Positions 9,556-20,527 are shown, numbered from the stretch's first letter. The stretch: 22,500 nucleotides of DNA from Neocallimastix lanati (nom. inval.) (GCA_016946835.1 JACVTC010000022.1:762501-785000), one strand, 5' to 3'. The notes: generated from the sequence alone by a model not told the origin. Program-made: numbers and translations.

Positions 9556-11079
9556 TTAATTATCATCAACAGCTGGATATTTTCCCTTGTCTTTTGAAGG
9601 ACGTTCCACTTCAGCATCAGTATTGGTATTAACATTTGATGAATCAACACCATTAACTGATTGTTTTGCTGGGGCTGCTGAAGCAACATTAACTTCAGCA
9701 TTAGTATTAGAGGATTCAACGGTAGCTTCCACTGGTGATGTTGAAGAAGAAGTAGTAGCCGTTGCATTAACATTATTACTGGCGGTATTATCAGCAGTAT
9801 TAGCAACTGTTGATTCTGGTATAGTTTCAGCAACTGGTTTTATTTCAACAGTTGGCTGTACTTCAGCTACTGGTTGAGCTTCAGCTACAGGTTGAGCCTC
9901 AGTAACTGGTTGAGCTTCAGTTACTGGTTGATCTTCGGTAACTGGCTGTATTTCAGTCACTCGTAGAGCTTCAACAGTTGGTAGATCTTTAGATCTAGTT
10001 TCAACCAAGGATTGAGTTTCAGCAGGGGAGTGAGCTTTAACTAATGGCTTAGTTTCAACCAAGGATTGAGTTTCAACGGTTTGATTTATGCTGGAGACAG
10101 CATCACCATTCCAAGCGTTGTACGGATGTGATCCTGCATATTGACCGTAGGTTCCTTGGTATTGTGGATCAACATTATCACTTCCATAATGATAGTTCAC
10201 ATCTTCCACGGTATTATAAGGTGAAGTGTAAACAGTATTTTCAGGTTCATTATAATAATTACTATTATAGTTTTGATAGGTATTCTCGTAGTCATTACCA
10301 TAATCCGGATATTGATTATCCTTATTATCAACCAATATATTAAATTGACCATTATCAACAGATGGGTTGACGCTTTCATCTTCTTTAGCCTTTTTCTGAC
10401 TCTTTCTCTTTCTTCGTATAAGTAAGAATGTACAACCAACGACAATAATAGCAATTAAAGCTACCATACCAAATGTTTTTAATCCTGTATTATCTTGACC
10501 ACTTCCAGTAACTATATTATAATATTCACTTTTAGAAGATTGGACAGTACTATCAATAGTTCTATTAGTCGCTGAATTTGAATTAGTATTCGCTGAACTT
10601 CTTATTGTTGCCATTGGAACTTTATCAGTACCTGTTCCAGAATCTCCATTAGTGGAATCATTATTAACAGTTGAAGTTCCACTTGTGTCAGCATGATTTT
10701 CAGCAGTTTCTTTTCTATCACCACCTCCATTTGTATTATTATTGCTGTTTGATTGATGATTGTTATTTCCAGTATTGTTGTTTGTAGGTGCTTTTTGAGG
10801 TTCAGATTGAGGTTGAGGTTGAGGTTGAGGTTGAGGTTGAGGTTGAGGATTTTGTTGAGGTGGCGGAGATGGTGGAGCATTATCATTATTGTTATCTTTA
10901 CTAGGTTCGCTATTATCAGGTCCTTGATGATCATCTGGTGGATTATTACCAGAATTATCATTATTGTTATCATGACCTCCTTCATCTCCATGATCATTAT
11001 TATCATCTCTTGGTGGATCTCCTCCATTATCATTTCCACCATCATCATGCCATTCTTCTCTTCCTCCTTCGTCTGCCAT
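9556..11079 (-). CDS. Low-complexity single-pass membrane protein with Tyr-rich and VTEAQP-repeat tail, 507 aa
   Basis: I do not recognise the family. Order of regions: an acidic Asp/Asn/Gly-rich segment with scattered His (1-70); a Pro-Gln dipeptide run of seven units (about 78-91); an Asn/Ser/Thr-rich stretch (92-185) with sequons at N101, N114, N140 and N172; a transmembrane helix at about 203-221; a basic RRKRK stop-transfer cluster (222-226); a Tyr-rich segment (about 257-320) with many spaced tyrosines; a Glu/Gln/Val/Pro repeat region (335-420) including a hexapeptide VTEAQP/VAEAQP array at 375-410; and an Ala/Ser/Thr/Asn-rich C-terminus ending near a KDKGK cluster. Topology is inferred as N-outside, C-inside, with no cleavable signal peptide. 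The ATG (context AAAAATGGC) is firm, because an in-frame TAA lies at 11104-11106 only eight codons upstream. It sits upstream of, and in the same orientation as, the similarly built gene at 4606-5619. A role as a surface sensor or scaffold is inference; no catalytic motif is visible. Confidence 0.88.
   Translation of the reverse strand: MADEGGREEWHDDGGNDNGGDPPRDDNNDHGDEGGHDNNNDNSGNNPPDDHQGPDNSEPSKDNNNDNAPPSPPPQQNPQPQPQPQPQPQPQSEPQKAPTNNNTGNNNHQSNSNNNTNGGGDRKETAENHADTSGTSTVNNDSTNGDSGTGTDKVPMATIRSSANTNSNSATNRTIDSTVQSSKSEYYNIVTGSGQDNTGLKTFGMVALIAIIVVGCTFLLIRRKRKSQKKAKEDESVNPSVDNGQFNILVDNKDNQYPDYGNDYENTYQNYNSNYYNEPENTVYTSPYNTVEDVNYHYGSDNVDPQYQGTYGQYAGSHPYNAWNGDAVSSINQTVETQSLVETKPLVKAHSPAETQSLVETRSKDLPTVEALRVTEIQPVTEDQPVTEAQPVTEAQPVAEAQPVAEVQPTVEIKPVAETIPESTVANTADNTASNNVNATATTSSSTSPVEATVESSNTNAEVNVASAAPAKQSVNGVDSSNVNTNTDAEVERPSKDKGKYPAVDDN
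9820..9957 (-). repeat. 18-bp coding minisatellite (VTEAQP hexapeptide array)
   Basis: A run of 18-bp units encodes the hexapeptide series [VT/VA]E[AIDV]QP in the cytosolic tail of the 507-aa protein (residues about 375-420). Central copies are nearly identical and the edge copies are diverged, as expected of an array that expands from the middle. Confidence 0.85.
9998..10077 (-). repeat. 54-bp direct repeat in the 507-aa gene
   Basis: A 25-bp block, containing CAACCAAGGATTGAGTTTCA on the plus strand, starts at 9998 and again at 10052. It encodes the repeated ETQSLVET. The offset of 54 bp is three times the neighbouring 18-bp unit, so this looks like an older, higher-order layer of the same array. 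Confidence 0.8.
10803..10850 (-). repeat. 6-bp coding microsatellite (Pro-Gln run)
   Basis: Pure tandem GGTTGA on the plus strand (seven copies) encodes Pro-Gln dipeptides at about residues 78-91 of the 507-aa protein, in the predicted extracellular domain. Copies are almost identical, so length polymorphism between strains would be expected. Confidence 0.88.
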
Positions 11080-12051
11080 TTTTGTTTTATTTAATATATA
11101 TAATTATTTATTTTTATTTTGTTTATACTTAATTTATTTTATTTTTTTTTTTATTTTATTTAACTATTTTAATTTTATTGTATTTTATTATATAATTAAA
11201 TGTTCAACGTTATTCGTTTAGTGGGAAAATATATACAATTAATTATTGATTTCTTTTTCTTATTTGAATTTATAAATATTATTTACAAAAATATATATCA
11301 TATATATATATATTTTTTTATTTTATTGTGAATTATTTTATTGTTTTCACTTATTTATATATATATATATTTTTTTTCTTATATTCTATTTTAATATATT
11401 TTATATATATTTAATATTTATCAATTCATAATAATAAAAAAAAGAAAAATAATAAAAAAAAAATAGATAAAATAAGAAAAAAAAAAAAAAAAAAAAAAAA
11501 AGAATTTTTAATTCTATTTATATATATTTTTTATTCCCAATTAAATTTAATAATTCTATAAAAAAAAAAAAAATCTATAGTGTAAATTAAAATTTTTCTA
11601 TTAAATAAAATATGAAAAATAGAATATTAATTTTTATTATTTATTATATATTTTATATTTTATTATATTTACTTTTTTTTTTTTTTAAATTTTTACAATT
11701 ATTATTAAAAAAATAATAATGATTAAGAATTTATATTCAAACTTTAATAATTAATATAAATCAATATAATATTATTAAAAGTAAAATAGTTAAAATAGTT
11801 AAACTTTAAAAAAAAAAAAAAAAAACTGAATCATTTCATAAAAAAGTATTTCTTGGTTTGGATTTCTTTTGTTTCTATTAGAATATTTAATATTGATACA
11901 TTTAAAAAAAATAAAATAAAATAATAAAAATAAAAATAAATAATAAAATAGAAAAAAAGAAAAAACAATTATATTTATAAATTTATTTTTTATTTTTAAT
12001 CATTATTTTTAGCCAAACTATTAAATACTTAATAAAGAAGTTGTAATTTAC

Positions 12052-12082
<31 letters not shown>

Positions 12083-12290
12083 ATCGTAGGATAAAAAAAG
12101 AAAAGATAAATAAACAGTAATATAGTATTTAGAAAACAATAAAAATAAAAATGTATTCTTTTTTCAAATGAATAAGAAAAAAAAAATTTTTTTTTCTTGT
12201 AAATTCAAAAAAAAAAAAAAAAAAAGCAATAGTGAAATCATTGTTCCTTCTAACCTAGGATATATCTTATTTACTATTTAATATTTTAAT

Positions 12291-12549
12291 TTTTAATTAT
12301 TTATTATTTATTATTTATTATTTATTATTTATTACTTATTATTTATTATTTATTATTTATTATTTATTATTTATTAATTATTATCATTATTTATTATTTA
12401 TTATTTATTATTTATTATTTATTAATTATTATCATTATTTATTATTTATTATTTATTATTTATTATTTATTATTTATTGTTTATTATTTATTATTTATTA
12501 TTTATTATTTATTATTTATTATTTATTATTTATTATTTATTATTTATTA
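12291..12549. repeat. Period-7 TTATTAT-type minisatellite with 48-bp higher-order copies
   Basis: Mostly 7-bp TATTTAT/TATTATT units. A marker block ATTAATTATTATCATT interrupts the array at 12373 and again at 12421, exactly 48 bp apart, which shows that a segment of several units was duplicated as one block. Confidence 0.9.
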
Positions 12550-13238
12550 ATTAATTATATAATCATTAATTTTTTTTATTTTTTTCAAACCAGTATTATA
12601 CTATATCATCAGTTTGTAATTTGTAATTAGAAAAAAAAAAGAATTTTTTATATTTTTAATATAGATATTCATTTATTATAATATAATTCAATATACTGAA
12701 TATTTTAAATCAAATAAAAATTTAAATAGTTTTGTATGTATATTCTTTATATTCTTAATATATTTAATATATTTAACATATATTATATTTTGATTCCCTG
12801 AAAAGGAACCAAAGTTGAACAAAAAAAAAATCTAAATTAAATTAAATTAATTTAAATTAAGTTAAAACAAATAAAACCATTCATGTTCATCCTCAACTTA
12901 AATTATATTCTTTTTCCTTATTTATCAAAACTGGTGTGTGTGTTAATTAAAATATCATAACCTTATTTATTATTTGTTAAGTTTTTTAGAATTTTCTTAA
13001 TAAATAATAAAATATAAAACAATTATAATATATTTAAATTAATTTAATTAACATATATTATTAAAATGTTTAAATTGTAATGGATTGTATACATTCATAT
13101 ATTAATTTATACTATTCATAATATTAACAATAGAGTTGATACAAATTAAAGTAATTTGAAGATAACCAAAATAATTAACAATTTTTTTTATATTATTTAT
13201 TATTTATAATTATTATAATAATTATTATTATGTATTAT

Positions 13239-13350
13239 CATTATTTATTATTATCATTATTTATTATTATCATTATTTATTATTATCATTATTTATTATT
13301 ATCATTATTTATTTTTATCATTATTTATTATTATCATTATTTTTTTTTTT
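13239..13350. repeat. 16-bp minisatellite, about seven units
   Basis: The unit CATTATTTATTATTAT has its single C at 13239, 13255, 13271, 13287, 13303, 13319 and 13335, strictly every 16 bp. Confidence 0.92.
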
Positions 13351-13408
13351 TGTTGTTGTTTTTGTTTGTTTTTTAATAATTAATTAACAAAGAAATGATT
13401 ATTGCTAA

Positions 13409-13445
<37 letters not shown>

Positions 13446-15063
13446 ATTGAACATCACCTATACAACTGTTAATTTTATGAAAAGTATGAAAAGAAACAAA
13501 AAAAAAATTTTTTTAAAAGAGTTCTACTAAAAATAAGTCAAAATTATTAATAAAAAAAAAATAAAAAAAAATAAACAAATGTGAATGGAAATAAAAAATA
13601 AAAAAATGATTTATATCTAAATATATATTATATTTGTATATTAATTCTTTTTTTTTTTTTTTTTTTCAAAATTAAACATTTTTATATCTATAAAAATTAA
13701 ATCAATATTAAAATAAGAAACAAAAAAAAAAAATATGAATATGAATATAAATATAAACATAAATATAAAAATATTTTTATTGTTTTGTAGTTATTTATGA
13801 AATAGTACAAATATATTAAACTATTAATAATAAATCTTTTTTTTATTTAACATAATAAAAGTAAATAAATAAAAGAAATAATATATAATATAAATAATGA
13901 ATTGTAGTTATATAACCATTATATAATAATCTTTATAAAAAAATTTTAATATTAATAATATTCTTCTTTTTATAATAAAAATAAAAAAAAAAAAAAGGAT
14001 CAATAAAATAGTGGTCATTAAATAACAATTATTGTGATTAATAATATTTTTTTTTATATATATATATTTTATAGTATTAATATTTATAATCCTTATTTAT
14101 TATAGAGTGGAGAAATTATTTGTACATAATAATTATAAGCATAAAAATAAATAATTTTATTTATAATGGATCCTCTTTATAAACTTTAATTATTAACTTT
14201 GATTAACAGTTAATAGTAATAACGATTGATTAAATATATTTGTATCAGATTTTAATTTAAAATTAAAATAATTTAAAATTCTCTCTCTTTTTTTTTTTCT
14301 TAATGAAAAATAAATGAAGTAATTTTTTTTTTTTTTTTTAGGATATCCGTTCTACCAAATAATAACAAAAACACTTTCAGTAGTAATTCTTAAAAAAAAA
14401 AAAATAATAAATAATAGAATAGATTCTATTTTATATAACAAATATTAATAAAACTAACCATATATATTTACATTAATTTTTATTTTTATTGTTTTTTTTA
14501 TTGTTTTTGATATATATTTATTTATATTATTCAAAAGTGGTTTATCTAATTTAATTATAAATATCTTAATAATAAAGTTTCTTATATTTATAAAACTAAG
14601 GATATTAATGTCATTTTAATGTTTAAAATAGTAAAAAAAAAAATTAATATATCCATAATTTTATTATTATTATAAATATATTATTATTACAAATATATTA
14701 TTATAAATATATATTATATATATATTATTATTATACATATATTATTATAAATATATTATCATTTTTGGTTTATTTTATTGGCATTAACCACTTTATTAAA
14801 TAAATTTAATTAGTTATAACTATGTGAAATATTTAAAATATATGTATATTTAAGATATATTAATATATTCATTTAAAGTAAAATGAAAAAATAAAAATTT
14901 AAAAAAAAAATATATATATATATATGTAATTATTATTATTAAGATTTATATATTTATTATTGTATATTTGGTATATTTTAAATAATAGGGATGGTTAAAT
15001 CATTTAAACTTTGGTTTTTAAAATTTTTTATCATATCATAAATAAATGGAATGAAATTTAGTA

Positions 15064-15111
15064 TTACATTATGTAAACCGTATATATTAAAATGTAATAC
15101 ATTATGTAAAC
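15064..15111. repeat. Repeated palindromic motif TTACATTATGTAA
   Basis: TACATTATGTAAAC occurs at 15065-15078 and 15098-15111, a 33-bp spacing. The core TACATTATGTA is palindromic around one base and the first copy extends to TTACATTATGTAA. AATGTAAT at 15091-15098 is a third half-site in inverted orientation. Confidence 0.75.
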
Positions 15112-15744
15112 TTAACAACCACGAGAATTGATAATTAAAATAAATCAATAGTTTCATATTAATAATAAATAATAACAAATAATGATATGTAATAATATAA
15201 TAATATATAGCAGATAATAATAATAATTAGTAAAAATAATTTGATAAAGTACACCTTGGTTCACTCTCTTACTGGGAGAAGTTATATGATTTATTTATGA
15301 AATTTATTAATAATATAATTTTATTTACTTATTTATTAAATATTTATTTATTTATTTTATAATTAAAATTTATTTAATTAACTAATAATTTTTATAAATT
15401 CATATTAAATATCATTAGACTATTTTTACTAATAAAATATATTTATTTTGGCAATTTGTTATTATATTTTTTTACTGTTTGAATTGCATGAATGGCAATT
15501 TGCAAAACTGCAAAATTACAAAGAATAAATATAAAGAAAAAGTATTCTTTATATAATACTCTTTAATTATAAACTATTTTAAAATAATAAGAATTAAATA
15601 TTTAGTTGAATATTATAAAAAGTATAATATAAATAATAAAATATTTATAATAATTAGAACATATAAAAATTTAATAAAAATATAATAAAAATAATTAAAA
15701 TGAAATAAAATAAAACTTAATTTATAAATTATTTACATATTTAC

Positions 15745-15936
15745 ATAACATAAAATTTATGTTATAAATTTTATGTTTACATTAATTTTATGTATTTTTA
15801 GAGAATTTATGATATTACATAAATTCATCTTATATCACGTTATTTCTGGATTATTTTATAAATCATATGATAATTAATCAAGTGATTAATTGATTTATTT
15901 TTATGTAATTATTAATAAAATAATTTATTAATAATT
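15745..15936. repeat. Cluster of perfect inverted repeats
   Basis: Five hairpin-capable inverted repeats lie within 192 bp: 15745-15754/15756-15765 (10-bp arms); 15747-15760/15764-15777 (14-bp arms, 3-nt loop, mutually exclusive with the first); 15803-15811/15818-15826 (9-bp arms, 6-nt loop); 15872-15880/15883-15891 (9-bp arms, 2-nt loop); and 15907-15919/15924-15936 (13-bp arms, 4-nt loop). A 10-bp palindrome ATCATATGAT lies at 15862-15871. Confidence 0.85.
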
Positions 15937-16684
15937 AAGGTTTTTATTTTCATTTCATATCAAATTTTAATTATAATAAATGACTAATAAATAAAATTAA
16001 TTAAAAAATAATAAAAAAAAAATGATAAAGTCCTTTTTATTGTTTATTTTTTAATTTATAATATAAATTTTAATAATATTAAAATTTTAATATAAATTTA
16101 TTCTCTAAATAAATATTTTTGTAAAATTAAAAAAAATTTTTTTTTTTCACAAAATGATTTATAGAAATAAAAAAAAAATTAAGTTAATAATGATTATTCA
16201 TTTTAATTTTATTAAAATTTCCTATTAAAAAATTTATTTATTATCATTTTAATTTATATAAATAAACTTTAATTCTAATTTATTTTTTATTCATTTTTTT
16301 TATTTTTATTTGTATATATATATATAATTTTTTTTCTTTTTTTTTTGAAAGTTATTTTACATATTTTACGAGTCATAATCATAATCATAATCATAATAAT
16401 AAATATATATATATAAGATAATAAAAAATATTACTCCAACTTTTTCTTTTTCTTTTTTTTTTTATTTATGATAGGTTTATGGGATGAAATAAAATATTTA
16501 AATAAATAATGCAATATATATATGCATTTAAATAATTTTTAATTTTGTCTATTTTTATTGTGTTTCACCTTTTTTAGCTCTTTTTTTTTTTTTTTGGATA
16601 ACAAATAAAAAGTTTTTCCCTTCATAAATTGTAATGATCATGGTATAAGACTGGACTTAAATATTATTAATAGATGTGAATTAT

Positions 16685-16715
<31 letters not shown>

Positions 16716-17781
16716 TAAAAAATAATAATAATAAAATAATAACTCAGTAATAATAATAATAATAATTTATGATTTATTTTCATTTCCTTAAATTAAAAGA
16801 GAAAAATAAAGTATCAACTATTGAAAAAAATAAAATAAAAAAATAAAAAAAATAAAAAAAAAGAAAATATATTAAAATGGATATATTATAATCAATTTAG
16901 AATAATCAAATCTATAAACTATGGAATTTTTTTTATTTTTTTTTATTTTTATTTTATTATTATCTTTTTTTTTTTTTAAAAAAAAAAAATTGTGTATCCA
17001 TTTTTCATCAATAAATGATTTTTACTTAGTATTATATGGTTAAAAAAAAAAAAAAAAGAATAAAAATTAAAAATATATATATATCTTTATGATCAGAATA
17101 ATATTATTATAATAAAATAAAATGATATAATAAAAAATTAACATAATATAAAATAAAAAAAAAATAATATTAATATTTAATACTTTTTTAATGATAATCT
17201 AAGAGAAAGTTAAATTTGTTTTATTTAAATGAAATATAATAAAATATAAAATATTATATAATGAAATGAAATAAAAATGAAATAAAATAATAATGAAATA
17301 AAATAAAAAAAAATAAATGTTGACAATTATTCCAATATTATTAAAAAATGAAACAAAATATAATTTCTTTCTTTTTTTTTTTTTTTTTTTTTTTTTGTCT
17401 TTAATATTATCAATTCATTAATATAATTCAATAAATAATAAAATAAAAAAAAAATAAAATAAAATAAAAATACAATAAAAATAAAAATATAAAAGATAAT
17501 AATTAATAATAAATAGATGGAATATCACCCAAAATAAACCAATAATACTATTTATTATTATTAACTATTATCATTACTTATTATCATTAAATTTTATTAT
17601 GAATTATTATTAATTATTATTATTATTATCATTAACTATTATCATTAATTATTATTAAATATTATTAATTATTTGAAAATTTTTTTATTATCAATATATT
17701 CTATTTTTTTTTAATACAAAATTTAATACTCTATATCAAATAATAATCTTAAAACCTAGTAGCTTAGTTAATACGTACCGG

Positions 17782-17925
17782 CTATTTATTTTATTTAATT
17801 TTATTCCATTTGTACTTTATATTTATATTTCTACTATTTATTTTATTTAATTTTATTCCATTTGTACTTTACATTTATTTTTCAACCATTTATTTTGTTG
17901 TATTAATTTTATTTATTATTATGAA
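17782..17925. repeat. 52-bp tandem repeat, two close copies and one degenerate copy
   Basis: The 44-nt block starting CTATTTATTTTATTTAATTT at 17782-17825 recurs at 17834-17877 with one substitution (17820 T versus 17872 C). A third, more diverged copy starts at 17886, again 52 bp on. Confidence 0.88.
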
Positions 17926-18012
17926 TTTAATGAAAATTTCTAAATTTATATAAAATAAATAAATAAAAAATTAATTAATCAAAATTTATATTTGGACTTT
18001 TTTAAAATAATG

Positions 18013-18045
<33 letters not shown>

Positions 18046-18511
18046 GTATTATTATTATTATTATTTATTTTATTTATATTTTTTAAGAAAAAATATTTAT
18101 TAAAAGAAAGAAAAAAAAAAAATTTTTTTTTTTATTAATTCATCTTTTTTTTTTTTTATTTATTTTATTTTATTTTATTTTATTTTATTTTATTTTATTT
18201 TATTTTTATTTTTAATTTTTTTTTTTTTTTTTTTTTTTTATTTTTTATTTTTTTTTTTATTTTATTTTTATATTTTTATATTTTTATATTTTTTTTATTT
18301 TATTGTATTGTATTATCATTCAATTTTGTTAGTTTATTTTAATTTTTTTTTTTTTTTATTTTCTTAATACATTTTTTTTTATTATATTTATTTTTGTGGA
18401 AAATCAATAATGGTTAAATAGTATATTTTATATTTAAATAGAACAACAAATTATTTTATACATTTTATTTGTTCTAAATATCAAACAATAAATTCTAAGA
18501 TTTACTGATTC

Positions 18512-18535
18512 ATCTTATTAATATATTAATAAGAT
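18512..18535. repeat. 24-bp perfect palindrome
   Basis: ATCTTATTAATA (18512-18523) is followed without a spacer by its exact complement (18524-18535). A second inverted repeat, TAGAACAA (18439-18446) and TTGTTCTA (18469-18476), lies 36 bp to the left. Confidence 0.9.
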
Positions 18536-19469
18536 TTCCTAAATATAATTATTATAAAAAAAAAACTATTTTCATTAATTTGTCAAAATGGATTATGAAA
18601 CTTTTAAAAAAAAAAAATATTAAATAAATTTATAATAATGTAAATTCTATTATAACTTTCTAGCTTTTTTCAAAAGCAGTATTATTATATAGTATTATAC
18701 GAAAAAAATTATCTAGATATTAAAATAAACTGTAATAACAAATATTTATTATTTAATTTAATTTTTTTTTTTTTTTATTTTTTTAAAAAATAAAAAAAAT
18801 TAAATAAATAAAATATTTTGATATTTGAATTATATAGTTAATATATAGTAATATAGTTTTAGGTTATTATATTTTAAATAAATTATTTTATTTTATAATA
18901 ATAAAAACTGGCAACAAAAAATATTAGTTGGATTTATAAATAATAAAGTTTTGCTAACAAATATTCTTAAGCTAACACATTTTGTTAAAGTTGATTAAAT
19001 CTTGGGAAATAGTATAAATTAATAGTAACAATAAAATTTTTAAGAACAGATTAAATAGAATAAATAAATGAAAATAATAAATAGATAAAACAAATAATTA
19101 AATAAATAAAATTTATATAATAAATTATATATAAAATATAATTAAATAAATAATAAGTTAAATAATTATGATAAATAATCATAATCAATAACAATAATAA
19201 TAAAGAGTAAAATAAAAATAAATAAATAAATAAAATGAAAATCAAACAAAAAATAAACCAATAAATAATTTTTATGATGATGATATTTTTTTTTTTTTTT
19301 TTGTAATTCTAGAATTTTTTATAGTTTTTTTATATAAATAAAAGATAATAATTTAATAATATTTTCTTTCCTAAAAAACACAATTTGTTTAGTCAATGTG
19401 TAACCTAAAGAATTTTGGTGTAATCAACAATGGATGATGTATTATATTATAATAAAAACAAACATTTAG

Positions 19470-19677
<208 letters not shown>

Positions 19678-19701
19678 ATTAAAATTTTAATCAATAAGAA
19701 T

Positions 19702-19762
19702 TTTTTTTTTTTTCCTTTTTTTCCTTTTTCTTTTTTCCTTTTTCTTTTTTTTTTTTTTTTTA
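19702..19762. repeat. Polypyrimidine T/C tract
   Basis: Sixty bases of T with CC or C interruptions and no purine, directly after the TAAA array and a short mixed stretch. Confidence 0.85.
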
Positions 19763-19965
19763 ATTAAAATTTATTATTCTATTATTAAAAATAAATTTAA
19801 ATTTATTTAATATATTATTAATTTTTATAATTTTAAGGGTTAATGTCACACTAAAAAAAAAAAAACATTAAGAAATTTAGAGATCAAACTTTATTTATTA
19901 TTATTATTATTATTGATTAAATTTAATAAATTTACTATTATAAATAATAAATAATAAAAAATTAT

Positions 19966-20043
19966 TAAATAATTAAATAATTAAATAATTAAATATAATT
20001 AAATAATTAAATATAATTAAATAATTAAATATAATTAAATAAT
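19966..20043. repeat. 18-bp minisatellite
   Basis: The unit ATATAATTAAATAATTAA starts at 19993, 20011 and 20029, exactly 18 bp apart. The left edge is built from shorter 9-bp TTAAATAAT half-units. Confidence 0.88.
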
Positions 20044-20359
20044 AAATCATCAATTTTTTTTTTATTAATTAAAATATTTAAATTAAAACTTTAATGTCAC
20101 GGCTTTTTAAAGTGACTGTAACATAAAAAAAGTGTAGATACACGCAATACAACGTTAATCTCTATATTATTTATTATTTTATAATTTATCTTAATTTTAC
20201 TAATAAATTAATATCATAATCATATAATATAAATTCAAAAAAAAAAAAAAAAAAAAAAAAAAGAATTTAACAAAACATTTTATATTCATGTAAAATGATT
20301 CTTTCATATCTTTTTTTTTTTTTTTTTTTTTAAATTGTTATGGAAAATAGTAACGTATT

Positions 20360-20485
20360 CATCCATTATTATTTATTATTATTTATTATTATTTATTATT
20401 ATTTATTATTATTTATTATTATTTATTATTATTTATTATTATTTATTATTATTTATTATTATTTATTATTATTTATTATTATTTT
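20360..20485. repeat. 10-bp ATTTATTATT minisatellite, about 12 units
   Basis: A strict period-10 array. It is followed by short TTTTG repeats at about 20501-20525. Confidence 0.95.
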
Positions 20486-20493
20486 ATTAAATC

Positions 20494-20527
<34 letters not shown>

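Larger units (their letters stand above)
11080..15000. other. AT-rich gene desert, first part
   Basis: 11080-11400 is the upstream flank of the 507-aa gene and is T-rich with AT tracts; no TATA box can be told from background. The rest is homopolymers plus the satellites at 12291-12549 and 13239-13350. Patches of mixed sequence occur at 11850-11900, 12230-12270, 12600-12970, 13080-13180, 14090-14280 and 14340-14440. None has an open frame worth calling. ATTTTAATTT and its complement form a near-perfect palindrome at 14249-14269. Confidence 0.65.
15001..17500. other. AT-rich gene desert with a higher-complexity island at 15.0-16.0 kb
   Basis: 15000-16000 has few homopolymers and many short inverted and direct repeats, unlike the sequence on either side. 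It may be an old transposon or other dead insertion. The motif TGGCAATTTG occurs at 15449 and 15493. 16000-17500 is ordinary AT spacer with homopolymers and a short TAATCA array near 16377-16397. No gene is seen. Confidence 0.6.
17501..19460. other. AT-rich gene desert with mixed-complexity patches
   Basis: Patches of ordinary complexity occur at 17510-17930, 18400-18560, 18640-18740 and 18900-19050. A TTTTA array occupies about 18160-18210, with long T runs to 18370. The 52-bp repeat and the 24-bp palindrome are listed separately. Short Tyr/Ile-rich frames at 19051-19245 are noncoding AT sequence. Confidence 0.6.

Noticed and set aside
9552-11132. Several overlapping frames on both strands inside the 507-aa gene
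   Set aside because: They are shadows of the strong, longer frame and carry the skewed composition (Ile/Met or Leu/Asn runs) expected of out-of-frame readings.
13239-13350. CRISPR-like array
   Set aside because: Units are directly adjacent 16-bp repeats with no unique spacers.
14978-15178. 66-codon minus-strand frame with a repeated LHNV motif
   Set aside because: It is not low-complexity, but composition equals the spacer, there is no family resemblance, and the LHNV repeat comes from the palindromic DNA motif. Chance or a relic at best.
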